DNA of 64,000 nucleotides, taken from assembly GCA_964019695.1 (NCBI GenBank), contig OZ026525.1, forward strand, positions 72,222,260 to 72,286,259, read 5' to 3'. Positions 32,714 to 44,006 of the stretch are shown piece after piece. Positions within the stretch are counted from its first letter, which is position 1. Every line of letters starts with the position of its first letter. This stretch comes from Loripinus fragilis. Taxonomy: Eukaryota; Mollusca; Bivalvia; Lucinida; Lucinidae. The notes beneath the pieces were generated by a model, which did no database searches, was not told the DNA's origin, and saw only the letters and a list, made by a program, of their open reading frames with translations. The position numbers and the translations under genes are program-made.

Positions 32714-32900
32714 TAGCAGTCTCTTTATAACACACCTGGTTATAACACAGATTTAGATGTAACATGGTCATGTTGTGACTCCAAAATTATTTTACAATGG
32801 AATTTTACAATGGAATTACAGGGAAATGACCATAATCCCTTTGTAAAAGTGTATTATTCCTATGGACTGCAAAACATATCTTTATAAAGGGACTGCACTA
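32714..32900. repeat. M6 MITE, internally shortened
   Basis: GCAGTCTCTTTATAACACAC at the left and TATAAAGGGACTGCACT at the right, with ACCTGGTTATAACACAGATT and the GGAATTTTACAATGGAATTA block. Confidence 0.7.
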
Positions 32901-33289
32901 GGTGGTTGAATCCTGGGTATGGGTGAAGGGTGGGGGAGGGGTAGGGCAATAAACTACTATATAATGGATATTTGGTGGTGATTAAATATGAATTAAATGG
33001 GATTGTATTAACTTCTGCAGCCCAGAAAAGCTGCAGGATGGAATTCTACCTTTTTGTAGACTGACTATTAGCTCTGTCATTCTTGTAGCTAATGGCTACA
33101 ATGGCATTTTTGCAGCAAATGGCTACAAATGCGAACGGCAGCATAAGCCCTGATCACCATCATCACCAAAATATTAGAAAACATTTTTAAGAAATACATG
33201 TTATGGGTATTTAAATATTACTTTTTTATTCATTGAAAAGGGAAATGGCTTGAGCCTGTTTTTCACCTTAGATGTTTTGAAACCCAAAA

Positions 33290-33650
33290 ATAATTATTAT
33301 TCAAAAACCAAGTGTTCTTGAGAAAATCTGAGGTATATGCATTTACAGAACAGCGTTCCTTCTACAACTGAGTCAAAACCATGAACAATTATTCAAAAAC
33401 CAAGTGTTCTTGAGAAAATCTGAGGTCTAGGCATTTACAGAACAGCGTCCTTCACAACTGAGTCGAAATCATGAATAATTATTCAAAAACCAAGTATTCT
33501 TGAGAACATCTGAGGTATAGGCATTTACAAGACAGCATTCCTTCTACAACTGAGTCGAAACCATGAATATTTATTCAAAAACCAAGTGTTCTTGAGAAAA
33601 TCTGAGGTATAGGCATTTACAAGACAGCATTCCTTCTACAGCTGAGTCGA
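33290..33650. repeat. ~91-bp tandem repeat, four units
   Basis: CCAAGTGTTCTTGAGAAAAT starts at 33308, 33400, 33490 (one change) and 33582, giving periods of 92, 90 and 92 bp. Each unit holds CATTTACA(G/A)(A/G)ACAGC and TCTACAACTGAGTCGAAACC. It lies about 100 bp beyond the donor of the carrier exon at 33753-33826, in the last intron. Confidence 0.85.
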
Positions 33651-33752
33651 CATAATATGCCTGAAATTTATAATACCTCAGTTGATGCTGACACTATAGA
33701 AGGCACTAGCACAGAAAACTTACCGATTGGAGCTAAAAATAAATATACTTAC

Positions 33753-33826
33753 GCTCTTGGTCCTTCGTTCTTAAATATTTTTATGGCACAGTCTAAGGTT
33801 CCCTTATATTTGTGAGCATCAAGACC
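33753..33826 (-). CDS. citrate carrier, penultimate coding exon
   Basis: A 74-nt exon between acceptor TTTCTTTGTAG and donor GC-GTAAGT (minus strand). It reads GLDAHKYKGTLDCAIKIFKN then EGPR, plus two bases GC that start the split Ala codon completed by either terminal exon. Human SLC25A1 has GLEAHKYRNTWDCGLQILKK-EGLKA at this place (from memory): the matrix helix h56 and its G-linker of the third carrier repeat. Phase 0 at the start joins it to the exon at 35353-35573. The boundaries are fixed by family homology and frame. Confidence 0.9.
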
Positions 33827-33892
33827 CTACAAAGAAAACAGACCCTCGAGATTATAAATTAATCAATAAGTGACTGAGTAGTCCACACAGGC

Positions 33893-34600
33893 CCCTAAGA
33901 TTATAAAACTTTTTTCATGCTCACTCAAACTAGCAAGAAATTTGAAATCTTCATATATACTTAGTCTGACGGGCAAAAGAAACACTACAATAGAATTTTG
34001 TCAGGTTATACATGTGGTTCACAAACACAAGCTGCATGAGCTTACCATGACCAGAACCTTGAGAAAAGCATCGAGGTTATTTGAATTAATCGATTTTTGT
34101 TTATTAGGCATGTTGGCTAATATACAAGAATATTTAACTGCTGTCACTAATTTCATTTTCTTCTGAGTGATTTATCAAAACTTTTGCATGTAGCGTTTCT
34201 TTCGCCCATCAGTAATATAAATATAACAAAGGATAAGGCAATTTTCTTGCTCAGATCAGTAGGCAGTGTCATTTGTTCAGGTAATAAATTTAAAAATGCC
34301 AACAATTGTTGGCATTTTAAAATTTATGACCAGAACAAATTTCATGCTCATGAGAATTTAGCACGAAAAAAGTTTTATAAAAGTTTTTTTTAAAAGTTTT
34401 TTAAGTTTTATATGAAGACCATAACTCTCTGTCAACCAATCAGGTGTATTAGAAGCTACACCAACAATTGTTTAAAATTTATTACATGAACAAACTTTAT
34501 GCTCATGAGAGTTTCGCACAAAAAAAGTTTTATAACCTCACGACCAGGATAATATTATTTCTTGTATGAAGACCATTATTCTCCTTCAATCAATCAGGTG
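33893..34600. repeat. dispersed element with perfect palindrome (34285-34330)
   Basis: Repeated ATAAAACTTTTTTCATGCTC blocks occur in both orientations (33900s, 34360-34390, 34505-34545). AAATTTAAAAATGCCAACAA is followed by its complement TTGTTGGCATTTTAAAATTT. A related palindrome is at 59.68-59.73 kb, and another CATGAAAAAAGTTTTATAAC copy is near 63.84 kb. Ends not defined. Confidence 0.5.
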
Positions 34601-34986
34601 TATTAGAAGCTACCTACCCGGCGAGAGTTGAATAGTTTCTTATAGACCTGATAGTAAGGTGAATGGTTTATTTTTGAGAGATGCATGAACCTTGTCTGAT
34701 TTACCCGGCAGTCTAGTGTAAACAGAATCTTAACTTCATGTCTAGCTTCACTTTCTTACATTGCCTTAGATAAAACAGTGAAAATTAGGTCAAGGTCATG
34801 AAAATCTATTCATTCCTTTTGGCAGTCCCAATGAAGCATCTGTGCAAGTTTAGTTAAAATCTGCCAGCATTCCATAAGTTAAAGTGCAGACAAAAAGCTA
34901 CCCTGATGCTAACACCAACTCGGACGGGATCCATACAAAAAATGTCCTCCCAATCCTTCAGAGGGGTGACATAAATACCCAGTATG

Positions 34987-35199
34987 CTAACCCTTTAAGC
35001 GCCAATCACAACTGCAGCAGACCACAAATTTTGCGACATCTTTCCCGATTTACAAAAAAATAAGGTATGATATTTAAGAGAATCGTCTGCCATTAGACGA
35101 TTCTCATGAAATATCATGCCTTATTTGGTATTTTTGAAAAAGCGGCAAAATTTGAAATTGTCGTCTGCTACAAATTATAGGTGCCACTTTAAGGGTTAA
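34987..35199. repeat. H3 foldback MITE in a carrier intron
   Basis: CTAACCCTTTAAGCGCCAAT at the left and CCACTTTAAGGGTTAA at the right. Inside are ATCGTCTGCCATTAGACGAT and the TTTTTGAAAAAGCGGCAAAA arm. It lies 154 bp downstream of the donor of the exon at 35353-35573. Confidence 0.8.
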
Positions 35200-35352
35200 G
35201 TGTTAAGGCTGTGGCTCTTTGAGTTTATGCCAGATCCTGCTAAAAAGGTATGTGCGACAGACCAGTCAAAAGGAATATGAACCCTCAATTTTTTTCAAAG
35301 TAAGGGGCAATAAAAAAACAAACTTACACATCTACGACTATGGGCCACTTAC

Positions 35353-35573
35353 TTGTAATCTAGTTTTCACAACATCTATTGGCGTATTTCCATATACAGA
35401 ACAAGCACCGGCAAAAGCACCAAACCCGCCAACAATTATGGTGGGTATTTTTTTATTCGGATCACCACCTCGATACCAATGTTTTAAAGATTCCATAACA
35501 AAAAATCGTATCGCTTGGTTAGACCCTTGTTTTAAAATAGTCGGTACAACACCTTGATAAATACCATGGAAAC
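35353..35573 (-). CDS. citrate carrier, exon with third carrier-repeat signature
   Basis: A 221-nt exon (minus strand) from acceptor CTCTTTTAG to donor CAA-GTAAGT. The protein opens with the Gly codon shared with the previous exon, then FHGIYQGVVPTILKQGSNQA, IRFFVMESLKHWYRGGDPNK, ...GGFGAFAGACSVYGNTPIDV-VKTRLQ. KQGSNQAIRFFVM is the block I recall as invariant in citrate carriers, and P-I-D-V-V-K is the Px[DE]xx[KR] signature of the third mitochondrial-carrier repeat. It covers matrix helix h34, H4, the cytosolic loop and H5. The carrier exchanges mitochondrial citrate for malate across the inner membrane (family knowledge). The identification is secure. Confidence 0.95.
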
Positions 35574-35608
35574 CTAAAAGAGAACATGGGAGAGAACTCA
35601 GTACTATG

Positions 35609-35818
35609 CAGTGCAGTCCCTTTATATCACATCTCATTATAACTTGAATTTGGATATAACACAACCATGTCGTGGCTCCAAATTATTTTACCATGGAATT
35701 TTATAAAGGAATCATTTTCCTATAATTTATTTGTAAAATTGTACCTTTATAACATGATTCATAAACAACACGGTCCATTCCTATGGCCCACAAACACAGT
35801 GTTATAAAGGGACTGCAT
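35609..35818. repeat. M6 MITE next to a carrier splice acceptor
   Basis: GCAGTGCAGTCCCTTTATAT at the left and GTTATAAAGGGACTGCA at the right. Its left edge lies 35 bp from the exon start at 35573, within normal branch-point distance. Confidence 0.8.
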
Positions 35819-36222
35819 GGTAATAAACAAGTGATTTTTTCTATAATTAACCCAATTACATTCAGTTTATTAATATCACACTGGATTAGACTAAGTTTCT
35901 TTTGACAGGAGTTGTGGTGGTTCTAATGTTGTTGAGTTGCTGCCATTGTCCATGTTTTTTGTGTTTGGTCCTTGTTTTGTAATACAGTAGTACGGACTGT
36001 CCTTTCTAGTTTTGCAATCATCTCGCTGAGGATGACAGAGCTGGTTGCTTTACTTTAATTGTTTTCTCACTGTCATGTGGCTAGTCTGTGGCTCTTCCTC
36101 ATTGGCCGTGGACGGTCTGCAATGTGTGATTATGGCATCTCCTGGTCATCCTCACATACTTTTTGCAAGTTCGAATAAACCATTTATTCCTTTTTTGAAA
36201 ATTTCTGTTGCCATGACAAACT

Positions 36223-37866
36223 AGAGGACCTGAAGGTCCTGAGGCGCTCACCTGATCTCCTTAATAATGTTAAAATAGGTCAAGGTCAACTACAGCTTAT
36301 AATGGAACAAATTTTGTTTTTACCATATACATTTTGGTCAAGTGACCTAAACAATCTAATGACTAATCCATCAAACAGCCCAGTGATTTCTGAGAAAAAG
36401 ATGTTTAGATAGGTATGTGGCAGTCCAAATGAGTGGCCTTGGATAAAATGTCACAGGTCAGCTTGACATTTGGTACTTAATAAACCATTGTCTCAATAGG
36501 TTTAACTGTTATGAATTCGGCTCAGTTATAGAAAATGAATATTTTAAGATTTTCTCCATATAAATGCATTAGGAATCAAATTTGACCTTGCCATAAATTA
36601 GGTCAAGGTCAACCTAGATTCATCATTTGTGCTAATCTGGTAGGGCCCACATCCCCATCCTACATACCAAGTCCCTTTGGTTCCAGAGAAGAAGAGATTT
36701 AAAGAGTTTTTACCATATATGGGCATGGTGGCTATGTTAGTCATGTGACCGTAACAATTTGTATAAGTTTTGGTTAACCAATTATAAGGTGTTGTCATAT
36801 GAAATTTGGTTTCAATTGGCCAAGAATTGTGGGAGAAAAGTTGATGGGACTCCAATATAAGCGACCTTGGCTGAAAGATCAAAGATCAACCTTGACCTTT
36901 GAAACTTATTTATAGACACTAGACTGAACAGATCAAGTGAGAATAATGACTTTGGCTTCCACAGTATTCAAAAAATCAACTTTTCAAAGAATTTCCCATT
37001 CAAATGCATTAGGAAACAAACTTGACCTTGACGTTAAGTAGGTCAAGTTTACCCTAGGATCATCATTTGAACAAACTTGGTAGGCCCCACATCCCCATAC
37101 TACATACCAAGTCTCAAGATCACTGGCCTTCTGGTTCTGGAGAAGAAGATTTTCAAAGGTTTTTACCATATTTAGGCATGGCGGCCATCTTTGTCATGTG
37201 ACCAAAATATTTTGTAAAAATTTTGGCTGACTTATCATTAGGAGTCTTCACATGAAATTTGAGCTCAATTGGGCCAATTGTTTGTGATAAAAATAAGTTT
37301 TAATATATTGATGGGACCGCAATATGACCGACCTTGGCTGAAAGGGCAAATGTCAACCTTGACCTTTGAAACTTATTTATAGCCATTGTCTCATTAGTTT
37401 CAACATATCAAGAAGAATAATCACTTTGGCTTTAACAGTATTCAAAAAATCAACTTTTCAAAAAAATTCCCATTTAAATCTATAAGGAAGCAAATTTGAC
37501 CTTGACGTTAAGTAGGTCAAGGTCAACCTAGGATCATTATTTGAACAAACTTGGTAGGCCTCACATCCCCAATGCTACATACCAAGACACAAGGTCATTG
37601 GCCTTCTGATTCTGGAGGAGAAGATTTTTAAAGGGTTTTTACCATATATGGGCATGGCGGCCATCTTGGTCATGTGACCAGAAACATTTGAACAAACTTT
37701 TGTTCCCCCATCCTAAGAAGTCTCCATATGAAATTTGAGTTCAATTGGCCCAGTGGTTTCAGAGGAGAAGATGTTTGAAAATGTTGATGGACGGACGGAC
37801 GACGGACTCCGGAGCCACTGGTATACTAATAGCTCACCTCTGAGCCTTCGGCTCAGGTGAGCTAAT
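36223..37866. mobile_element. AGGTCA-rich tandem composite with terminal hairpins
   Basis: The left end is the hairpin GAGGACCTGAAGGTCCTGAG and the right end is AGCTCACCTCTGAGCC-TTCG-GCTCAGGTGAGCTAA. Between them are about three diverged units of 420-480 bp, each with TTAAGTAGGTCAAGGTCAAC, CATCATTTGAACAAACTTGG-TAGG, a TTACCATAT...GGGCATGGCGGCCAT block, and GACCTTTGAAACTTATTTAT. A GGACGGACGGACGACGG tract lies near 37790. It has the same overall layout as the pearl-like elements. It sits in the intron between the exons at 39.8 and 35.4 kb. Confidence 0.7.
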
Positions 37867-38145
37867 AATGCAACCTCTTGTGATATATAGGTATAGAGTG
37901 GGTTAAAATGAGCTGTTTAAAGCATTTATTTTAGTCTGTTGATAGAGACTATGTCCTCTGGTACAAGTGTGTGATAAACAGAGATTAAAATTTTTTAGCC
38001 TGAGACCCCCATCAGCACAATATAATTTAGGTAACAACCTGTAATGTGTTTTAAAAGCCAATAAAAAGGTAATAGGAAGTATATCTTAAGCACAGGACAT
38101 AGCTATTCTATCATCTGGGTCCTGACACAAGAAAACCTTGCTTCA

Positions 38146-38489
38146 TATGGGCCTTGACGCGAGACAATCTGTTTTCGGGGTGTGCGAACAACAAAGGCGC
38201 AGACCAGCCTGCGCATCCGGGCAGTCTGATAAGGGACTTTGTTATTTGCTTATCGGAAAGTATCATATCTAGACTTGCTACGAGCGAAATTTCAATTTTC
38301 TAGCTCATCTCTGTAGCTGAGCAGGCTAGTTTGAATACCACTTAATCGGAAACCCCTAAGACAGGTTTTCTCGCAATGCGGCCCATATTTAATTTCAACA
38401 TTCTAGCTAGTATCTGTTGCTGAGCAAGCTGGTTTCGGCATGACTTGGTCAGAAACCCCAAAGACAGCCTTTCTCGCGGCAAGGCCCAT
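38146..38489. repeat. M5 MITE followed by a half copy
   Basis: The full copy 38146-38387 runs from TATGGGCCTTGACGCGAGAC to TCTCGCAATGCGGCCCATA with the hairpin CAGACCAGCCTGCGCATCCG-GGCAGTCTGATAAG. A second right half (CTAGCTAGTATCTGTTGCTG, CAGAAACCCCAAAGACAGCC, GCGGCAAGGCCCAT) ends at 38489, a head-to-tail partial duplication. Confidence 0.75.
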
Positions 38490-39785
38490 CTACATCAATA
38501 CAATTGGCCTATATACAGCTAAACCTCGAAAATTCAAATGCCGATTATTCAAAATACCCATTAATTCAAATTAAATTTCGAACACAATGGATTCAGAGAA
38601 TAGGGGCCTATTTAAGAAATATTTTACTATCTCTTAAAACAAATGTTTTGTGTGCATAAAAGAAACGTCTCCTTGAAACATTTCTTTTACACACAAAAAC
38701 ATATGTTTGAAAAATAAAACCTGTAAATATTCATTTTTTGGGGGTTATATATATATTTTTTGTCTGCCCCCTATAATTCAAACTACTGATAATTCAAAAT
38801 AAAACATATAGTAGCGAGGACTTAAAATTTACGAAATTCTACGGTAGCTCAAAATTCAAAATGACTTTTAAGAATAGATAGCTTATATGGAATATGATTT
38901 TGAGTTTTGAGCTATTTGACCAATGTGTTTTGATGTAGATGATAGAATAATAATGTCCTGTGCTTGTAAAATTTAATTTTATATTTCTCCATGGTTCATA
39001 CAGGCAAGTTAGTGTAAAATTCAACGACTTTTCAAAGACTTCTAAAAGACTTTCCTACCATTTTCAAGGACTGAAAACATGAAAAATACTGATATACACG
39101 TTAAAATTCTACTTCAGTAATGCTAGAGTCCATTACTAAAGATATTAGTTTTAGAAAATCAGTGTAAAATTATGTTGCCTTAATTTGGTGCAGCATGTGT
39201 TGCACCAAAAAAGGCACCACAATTTTATACTGATTTAGGTCTCCAAAATCAGTGTTGAATCCTCTTGCAAATGGTAAAATTCAAGGACTTTTCAAGGCTT
39301 TTGAGTGTTTTTCAAGTACTTTTCAAGGCAAAATTTATTTTCAAGGACTTTTCGAGACAGTCTTGTATATTCAAGTACTTTTCAAGCCTGTGCTAACCCT
39401 GTTCTCGTATATTGATGTTTGTTTCTGTAATGTTGATCTTTTCAATGTACCATATTTTCTGAGAACTTTTTCGAATCATATTGTGCCCAGAATGAACAAA
39501 ATGTAAATAGCTTCTGCTATGTAGCATGCAGTAGGGCTGAAATGATAAGATTTATGATGTGTGCTCAACTGAATGAATTTTTCCATGGCAGACCTATTGC
39601 AGTTAAAGTGAAGTTGCTAAGCACAGAGTCGTGTCTTTAACAGCTCAAAGCTTTCAATTGGCATCGCCTGTTTAATACTTAAACTGCCCAAATCCCCTGA
39701 AGTCCACCCCAGTGAGTGGTGATACATTATATTTTATGAAAGCTGTTACTTGTACAACAACAGTAGTATATACATGTGTACCTAC
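38490..39785. other. carrier intron: hairpin and TTTTCAAGGACTT-rich repeats
   Basis: A hairpin lies at about 38638-38712 (AACAAATGTTTTGTGTGCAT-AAAAGAAACG and inverted copy). AATTCAAAATA-type motifs recur at 38520-38830. TTCAAGGACTTTTCAAGGCT motifs recur at 39020-39400 in a fold-back arrangement around AGGCACCACAATTTTA. No exon was found. Confidence 0.5.
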
Positions 39786-39923
39786 CTTCAGCTTTAATAA
39801 TATGTCTAACGCCATGGAAGAAACCTTTGAATTTTGGCTTAGCTGATGTTTGATCATTTATAAATTTAACTTTTACAGTTTCCATAGGAGTCACTGCAAA
39901 TATGGCTTCACATACACCAGCAC
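39786..39923 (-). CDS. citrate carrier, exon with second carrier-repeat signature
   Basis: A 138-nt exon (minus strand) from acceptor TTACTCTTGCAG to donor GAAG-GTAGGT. It begins with two bases completing Gly, then [45 protein letters not shown], and one base of the next Gly codon. P-M-E-T-V-K is the Px[DE]xx[KR] signature of the second repeat, and [23 protein letters not shown] follows the citrate-carrier pattern (human CPMETIKVKFIHDQTS...GFFHGVREI, from memory). It covers H3 and the following matrix loop. Joins are in phase on both sides. Confidence 0.95.
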
Positions 39924-39943
39924 CTGCAAGAGTAATAAATAAA

Positions 39944-40184
39944 TATGGTAAATGTTCTAAAATTTTTAACCCTTTTCTCTTTCTGTTCTCCAATAAAGGC
40001 CTGGAATTCACAAAATGTTTGTTGGAATAGCAAACAGAGAAAACCCTGGTCAGACTGTTTCTTCAGAAGCAGTCTGATCTTGGAACCCTGGTTCAGAAGC
40101 AGTCTGATCTAGGTCTGCACTTTTAAAGTTGTATAGGCTTTTTTGGCAGGCAACTAGTGTTCAAAACTTTAGAACATTTACCTT
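39944..40184. repeat. M8 MITE beside a carrier splice acceptor
   Basis: TATGGTAAATGTTCTAAAAT at the left and TTTAGAACATTTACC at the right. Inside are GGCCTGGAATTCACAAAATG, GAATAGCAAACAGAGAAAAC and a duplicated AGAAGCAGTCTGATCT. The element's edge is only about 20 bp from the exon's first base, so it forms the sequence just upstream of the polypyrimidine tract. Confidence 0.75.
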
Positions 40185-40212
40185 TATATATATAGATATA
40201 GAGGATCATGTA

Positions 40213-40460
40213 TTATTGGATTTATTTAACGAGTTGAGGAAACAGAGAAAAAATGTTTTTATCACTTTTTCTTTTTATCATATGACATTAAAAATATAAT
40301 TAAAATCACATTTTCAGAGTTTTGCAGTGTACATGTATACATATGCAATAGTGTTATGGGAGCCATTTGATAACATGCCAAAATATGAATTTCGATAGTG
40401 GTTTATTGATTTTAACGCATGGTGTTATATAACTCCCAGATGCAGTCATATGATAATGAA
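40213..40460. repeat. M10 element, shortened
   Basis: GGATTTATTTAACGAGTTGA-GGAAACAGAG at the left and ATGGTGTTATATAACTCCCA-GATGCAGTCATATGATAA at the right, colinear with 1528-1835. An H2-like hairpin (GACCCAGATCATGGAGCAGT...AGTGTTTGCT) follows at about 40540-40612. Confidence 0.55.
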
Positions 40461-40921
40461 CAATAATCAGTTTGATCCTTTCGATGAAAATTATTGCTGT
40501 CATGATAACTATGTTACACACAGACACAAATGGCTAGACAAACAGTGCAGACCCAGATCATGGAGCAGTCTGATCTGGACCTTCACTGATCAGGACCTTC
40601 AGTGTTTGCTAATCTAACAAGTATTATGTAAATCAAAGACCTAATCATCAAAATTTTAGTTGTGTGAGAGCAGTGATCAAAATTTTGGAACATATATTGT
40701 AGCTATTGTTTAACAGATCATCTCAAGCAGTGATTTGTTGAGTAATAAATCATTGTGTGGAGGCTACATGTGGTTGTTGAGGAAAAAGCAATACCTGACA
40801 CAACATTTAGCTCAATTTTGATTAAATACTGATACACCCAAAAGGATATTTTATCGAAGAGGAAATACCCTGATGAGGTCCAGTGCCCTGTATGTCGCTC
40901 ATAAACAATCTTCTTGGGCTG

Positions 40922-41340
40922 GGACCAAAAATTTTTTATTAGTTGATTTACGACCCCTCCTACTGTAATTTTCCGGAAAGTAGAATTTTTTTTTCTAAAA
41001 TCATATTTTTTGTTTTATCCACCGACTCTAAATATTATTTGTTATGTAGAAAAAAAATTTGAGTTCTGTTTGTGTATTTTTGAGAGTGACACTGTTAAAA
41101 GTGATTGTCCTATGCAGGAAAATTATGAAATATTTAAAGATTTAATACAGACTGTTGGTTTACTTTACTAGTTTAACTGCTTGTTCTGGAGATATTAAAA
41201 AAAAAGAAAAAAATCTCGGAAAATGAAGGGAAAAAAATGACCAGTTAACTGGTCATTTTCAGAGCTTTTTTTCTCGTCCCCCCCCGACCCTAAATCTGAA
41301 AAAAAATCCCATTAATCAACTATTAAAAAAATCTGGCCTG
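40922..41340. repeat. M7 short form
   Basis: TTTTTTATTAGTTGATTTAC-GACCCCTCCTACTGTAATTTTCCGG at the left and ATTAATCAACTATTAAAAAA-ATCTGGCC at the right, with mirrored GACCAGTTAACTGGTCATTT in the middle. A deletion derivative of the 1.47-kb form at 49.2 kb. No clear target duplication. Confidence 0.6.
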
Positions 41341-41463
41341 AAATACATATTTTCCTGAGTATTCTGAGACACAGACTGATACAGTCTGAACCGGATCAGA
41401 CAGTATGTCAGAATATATACAATTTTCTAATAAACTACTAGTGAATGCCTACATGTATTCTGG

Positions 41464-41577
41464 TACGGTAAATGTTCTAAAATTACGAACACTAAAAAAT
41501 AATTATTTTTTCCGTTGTTCGTAATTTTAGAAATTACTTTAGTGAAAAAATGCTAGTGTTCGAAATTTTAGAATGTG
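41464..41577. repeat. M8 short form
   Basis: TACGGTAAATGTTCTAAAAT-TACGAACACT facing TAGTGTTCGAAATTTTAGAA, separated by about 60 bp. Confidence 0.6.
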
Positions 41578-42070
41578 GGCTTTATCATGTGAAAAAACGG
41601 TATATATGCATGTCAAAATGTGGTAGAAACGTGGTGAAAACACGGCGATATGATTCTGTGCTATCTCCTCTTTTTTCTTTTCTTTAATCTTATTAAAACC
41701 GCCGCTAAATTCATGCGGAATGAGTCAGTTAAATGTCCAGCGCGTGCGGTATTCGCCAAGTCGAGAGCCAGGCACGTGCATGTTATGTCACTCAATTTAC
41801 TTACAAGTCATTTAAAATAATCGATAAGCCGGGTCTCCTATGTTCATTCTCGGACTACGATGAATCATCTTCCACGCTTTCGCTCGCTCTGCCGACTTCG
41901 AATTCCAGCTGATATTGTACCTCGGACCCAGTAATTTTGGGTCCGAGTTTGTACTCAAGAATTGATACCGCTAGACATCTCGTACGATCAGATTTTTTTT
42001 TGCAAAGATCGACACAAAACTTTGAAATACATAGACGAGTTTCCAGAGTAAAAAAACCTGACGAAATTCA
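41578..42070. other. CpG-richer intronic or intergenic stretch, no gene recognised
   Basis: GC- and CpG-richer than its neighbours (AACCGCCGCTAAATTCATGC, CCAGCGCGTGCGGTATTCGC). A hairpin ACCTCGGACCCAGTAA-TTTTGGGTCCGAGTTT lies at 41918-41952. It may be an old TE or a regulatory segment. No exon was identified. Confidence 0.4.
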
Positions 42071-42102
<32 letters not shown>

Positions 42103-42138
42103 TCTCTCTCTCTCTCCAGGGACAAAGTATACATCCAT

Positions 42139-42175
<37 letters not shown>

Positions 42176-42545
42176 GTCGATCCGCCGATGCAATGTTTAC
42201 TTTGACGTGCCTGCACCAGTCTCTCAATCTCTCTCTCTCTCTCTCTCTCTCTCTATTTGCAAACACGGTTTGGATCCAGATCAGACCCGAAGGGTATTCA
42301 GGATAGAATGTTTCGTCAATTTAAAAATGTGTGCATGCGATAGAAAGTACACAAGGAATGTCCGACTTTGCCGTACAAAAGCCGATGCGCACGATAAGTT
42401 TGGGTTTTGGGTCCTCATCGGAAGATTGATTGACTGACCCAAAAATTGTGTTTCGATATTCTAAGAAACCAAGCCAAAACAAAAGATTCGTGTGCAAACA
42501 CCATGCAGTCACTCTCTCTCGCTCTCTCTCTCTCTCTCTCTACTT
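42071..42545. repeat. CA and CT microsatellite cluster
   Basis: (CA)n near 42073-42102 passes into (TC)n near 42103-42116. Further (CT)n blocks lie at about 42139-42172, 42228-42255 and 42508-42541. All polypyrimidine tracts are on the same strand. Open frames here merely read the dinucleotide repeats (SLSLSL / RERERE). Confidence 0.85.
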
Positions 42546-43754
42546 TTACGACCTGCTATCAAAGTTTGCAAACGAAGATCGTCCGACGTGCCTGATCAGG
42601 GGCAAACAAGCATACCAAGAGTTATAATCTAGTCCGACTTTGCGTCCGATGATCACGGAACATTTCAGACAATGGGCGGATCCAGAGGGGGGACAGGGAG
42701 TCCAGACCCCCCCCCCCCCTGAAAAATCACAGAAATATAGGGTTTCCTAGCAATATTGATCCGGATCCCATAAAAATCACAAAGCTACCAAACCAGCATT
42801 CAATGGTGGGCCATTTACACGCCGGCAAAACGCCATTTCAAAGGCGTTTCGCTGATGGGCCGATGGTGGTCCATTTAAAGTGGCATTTCGGTCCTCTCTC
42901 ACTACCCCCTCTAACAAAATGTTCTGGATCCGCGCATGCATGCAGTGCGTGTGAACCGGCTCGATTGAAATTAAACTGTCGAAGTTCATAATTTCATGAT
43001 ATTTTGGTACTTGCAACGTGCGGCAAAGGCTCTGACGAGCCTGCGCAAGTCTGCATTCTCAAGTCAAGCATTGATGGCTATGGTATGTCAAGCATAACCG
43101 CTTTTATGTTGAATAATTTTGCGTCTCACGACTCAAACCACAACTTGGAAAAAGACCCTTTTGTATATAAGTTTGTATAAGCAAACTAACTTAGCAAATT
43201 TACTCAGTTGTTTAACGCTGTGGTTTGCATGTTTTTTTTAAAAAAAAAAAATAGTAACATCTGCTGTTACTTTCAAATGTTCAATTTTGACGACCAGGCA
43301 GCGTATGACCTAAGTCCTTCATGGTGAACATTTATAAGCTTAGATGGGCGTTTTCTCGCGGTAATGTATTTCCTAATCCTTGCCCGAGGCATGTCTGTTT
43401 AATGTCTGTGATGTTAATGACCGTGAAGAATTCCGATGGATCGAATGCTACTTATAGGTAAACATTTCGCCAATGAAGGGTTTTAAAAATATTTGAGCCT
43501 GCACTGTTTTCCATAACATACATGAACTTTTTAGTCACGTTCGTGTAGAAAAGTCCGTGCTTTTAATGCGCTCTTGCCTGTGATCTTATCTGAAAGCATG
43601 TATCGCACAATTAGCAGACAAAATGTTAATAGTCTTGCGCTCAGCATGCGAAAAAGAACGTCACGTGCCAGATTACCCTTTAAGTAAAATGGAACCTTCC
43701 AAATGTCGCTGTACGGTATAAGTAAACCGAGCATAAACGGACATCGATTTTCCG
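42546..43754. other. carrier intron with GGATCC/poly-C element, no gene recognised
   Basis: GCGGATCCAGAGGGGGGACA and a run of 14 C lie near 42703-42719, related to the poly-G element at 22.9-23.2 kb. At 42800-42900, CATTTACACGCCGG and GGCCCATCAGCGAAACGCC motifs form imperfect inverted repeats. 43000-43754 shows nothing identifiable. Confidence 0.4.
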
Positions 43755-43905
43755 CCGAAAATAACTTGTGTTCGTAATTTTAGAAATTCACTTTTCCAAA
43801 AAAGGTGAGTGTTCGATTTTTTAGGATGTTTTGAAAAATATTTTCGGTGATAATTTTAGGCGTTCGTAATTTTAGAGTGTTCGAAATTTTAGAACATTTA
43901 CCGTA
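43755..43905. repeat. M8-related element
   Basis: Multiple GTTCGTAATTTTAGAAATTC blocks, with the right end GTGTTCGAAATTTTAGAACA-TTTACCGTA. The left end is incomplete. It ends about 100 bp before the exon at 44007-44092. Confidence 0.55.
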
Positions 43906-44006
43906 GTCAATGTAAATATATAGGACAAGTTTGGTGATGAGTCCAAGTAATTATTGTAACAAATCTGATTGATTAGATTTCATCAAACAGAAAAGGGATT
44001 CCATAC

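Noticed and set aside
41937..42437. 166-residue frame with SLSLSL and HTHTHT runs
   Set aside because: Reads through CA and CT microsatellites; the opposite strand is equally open.
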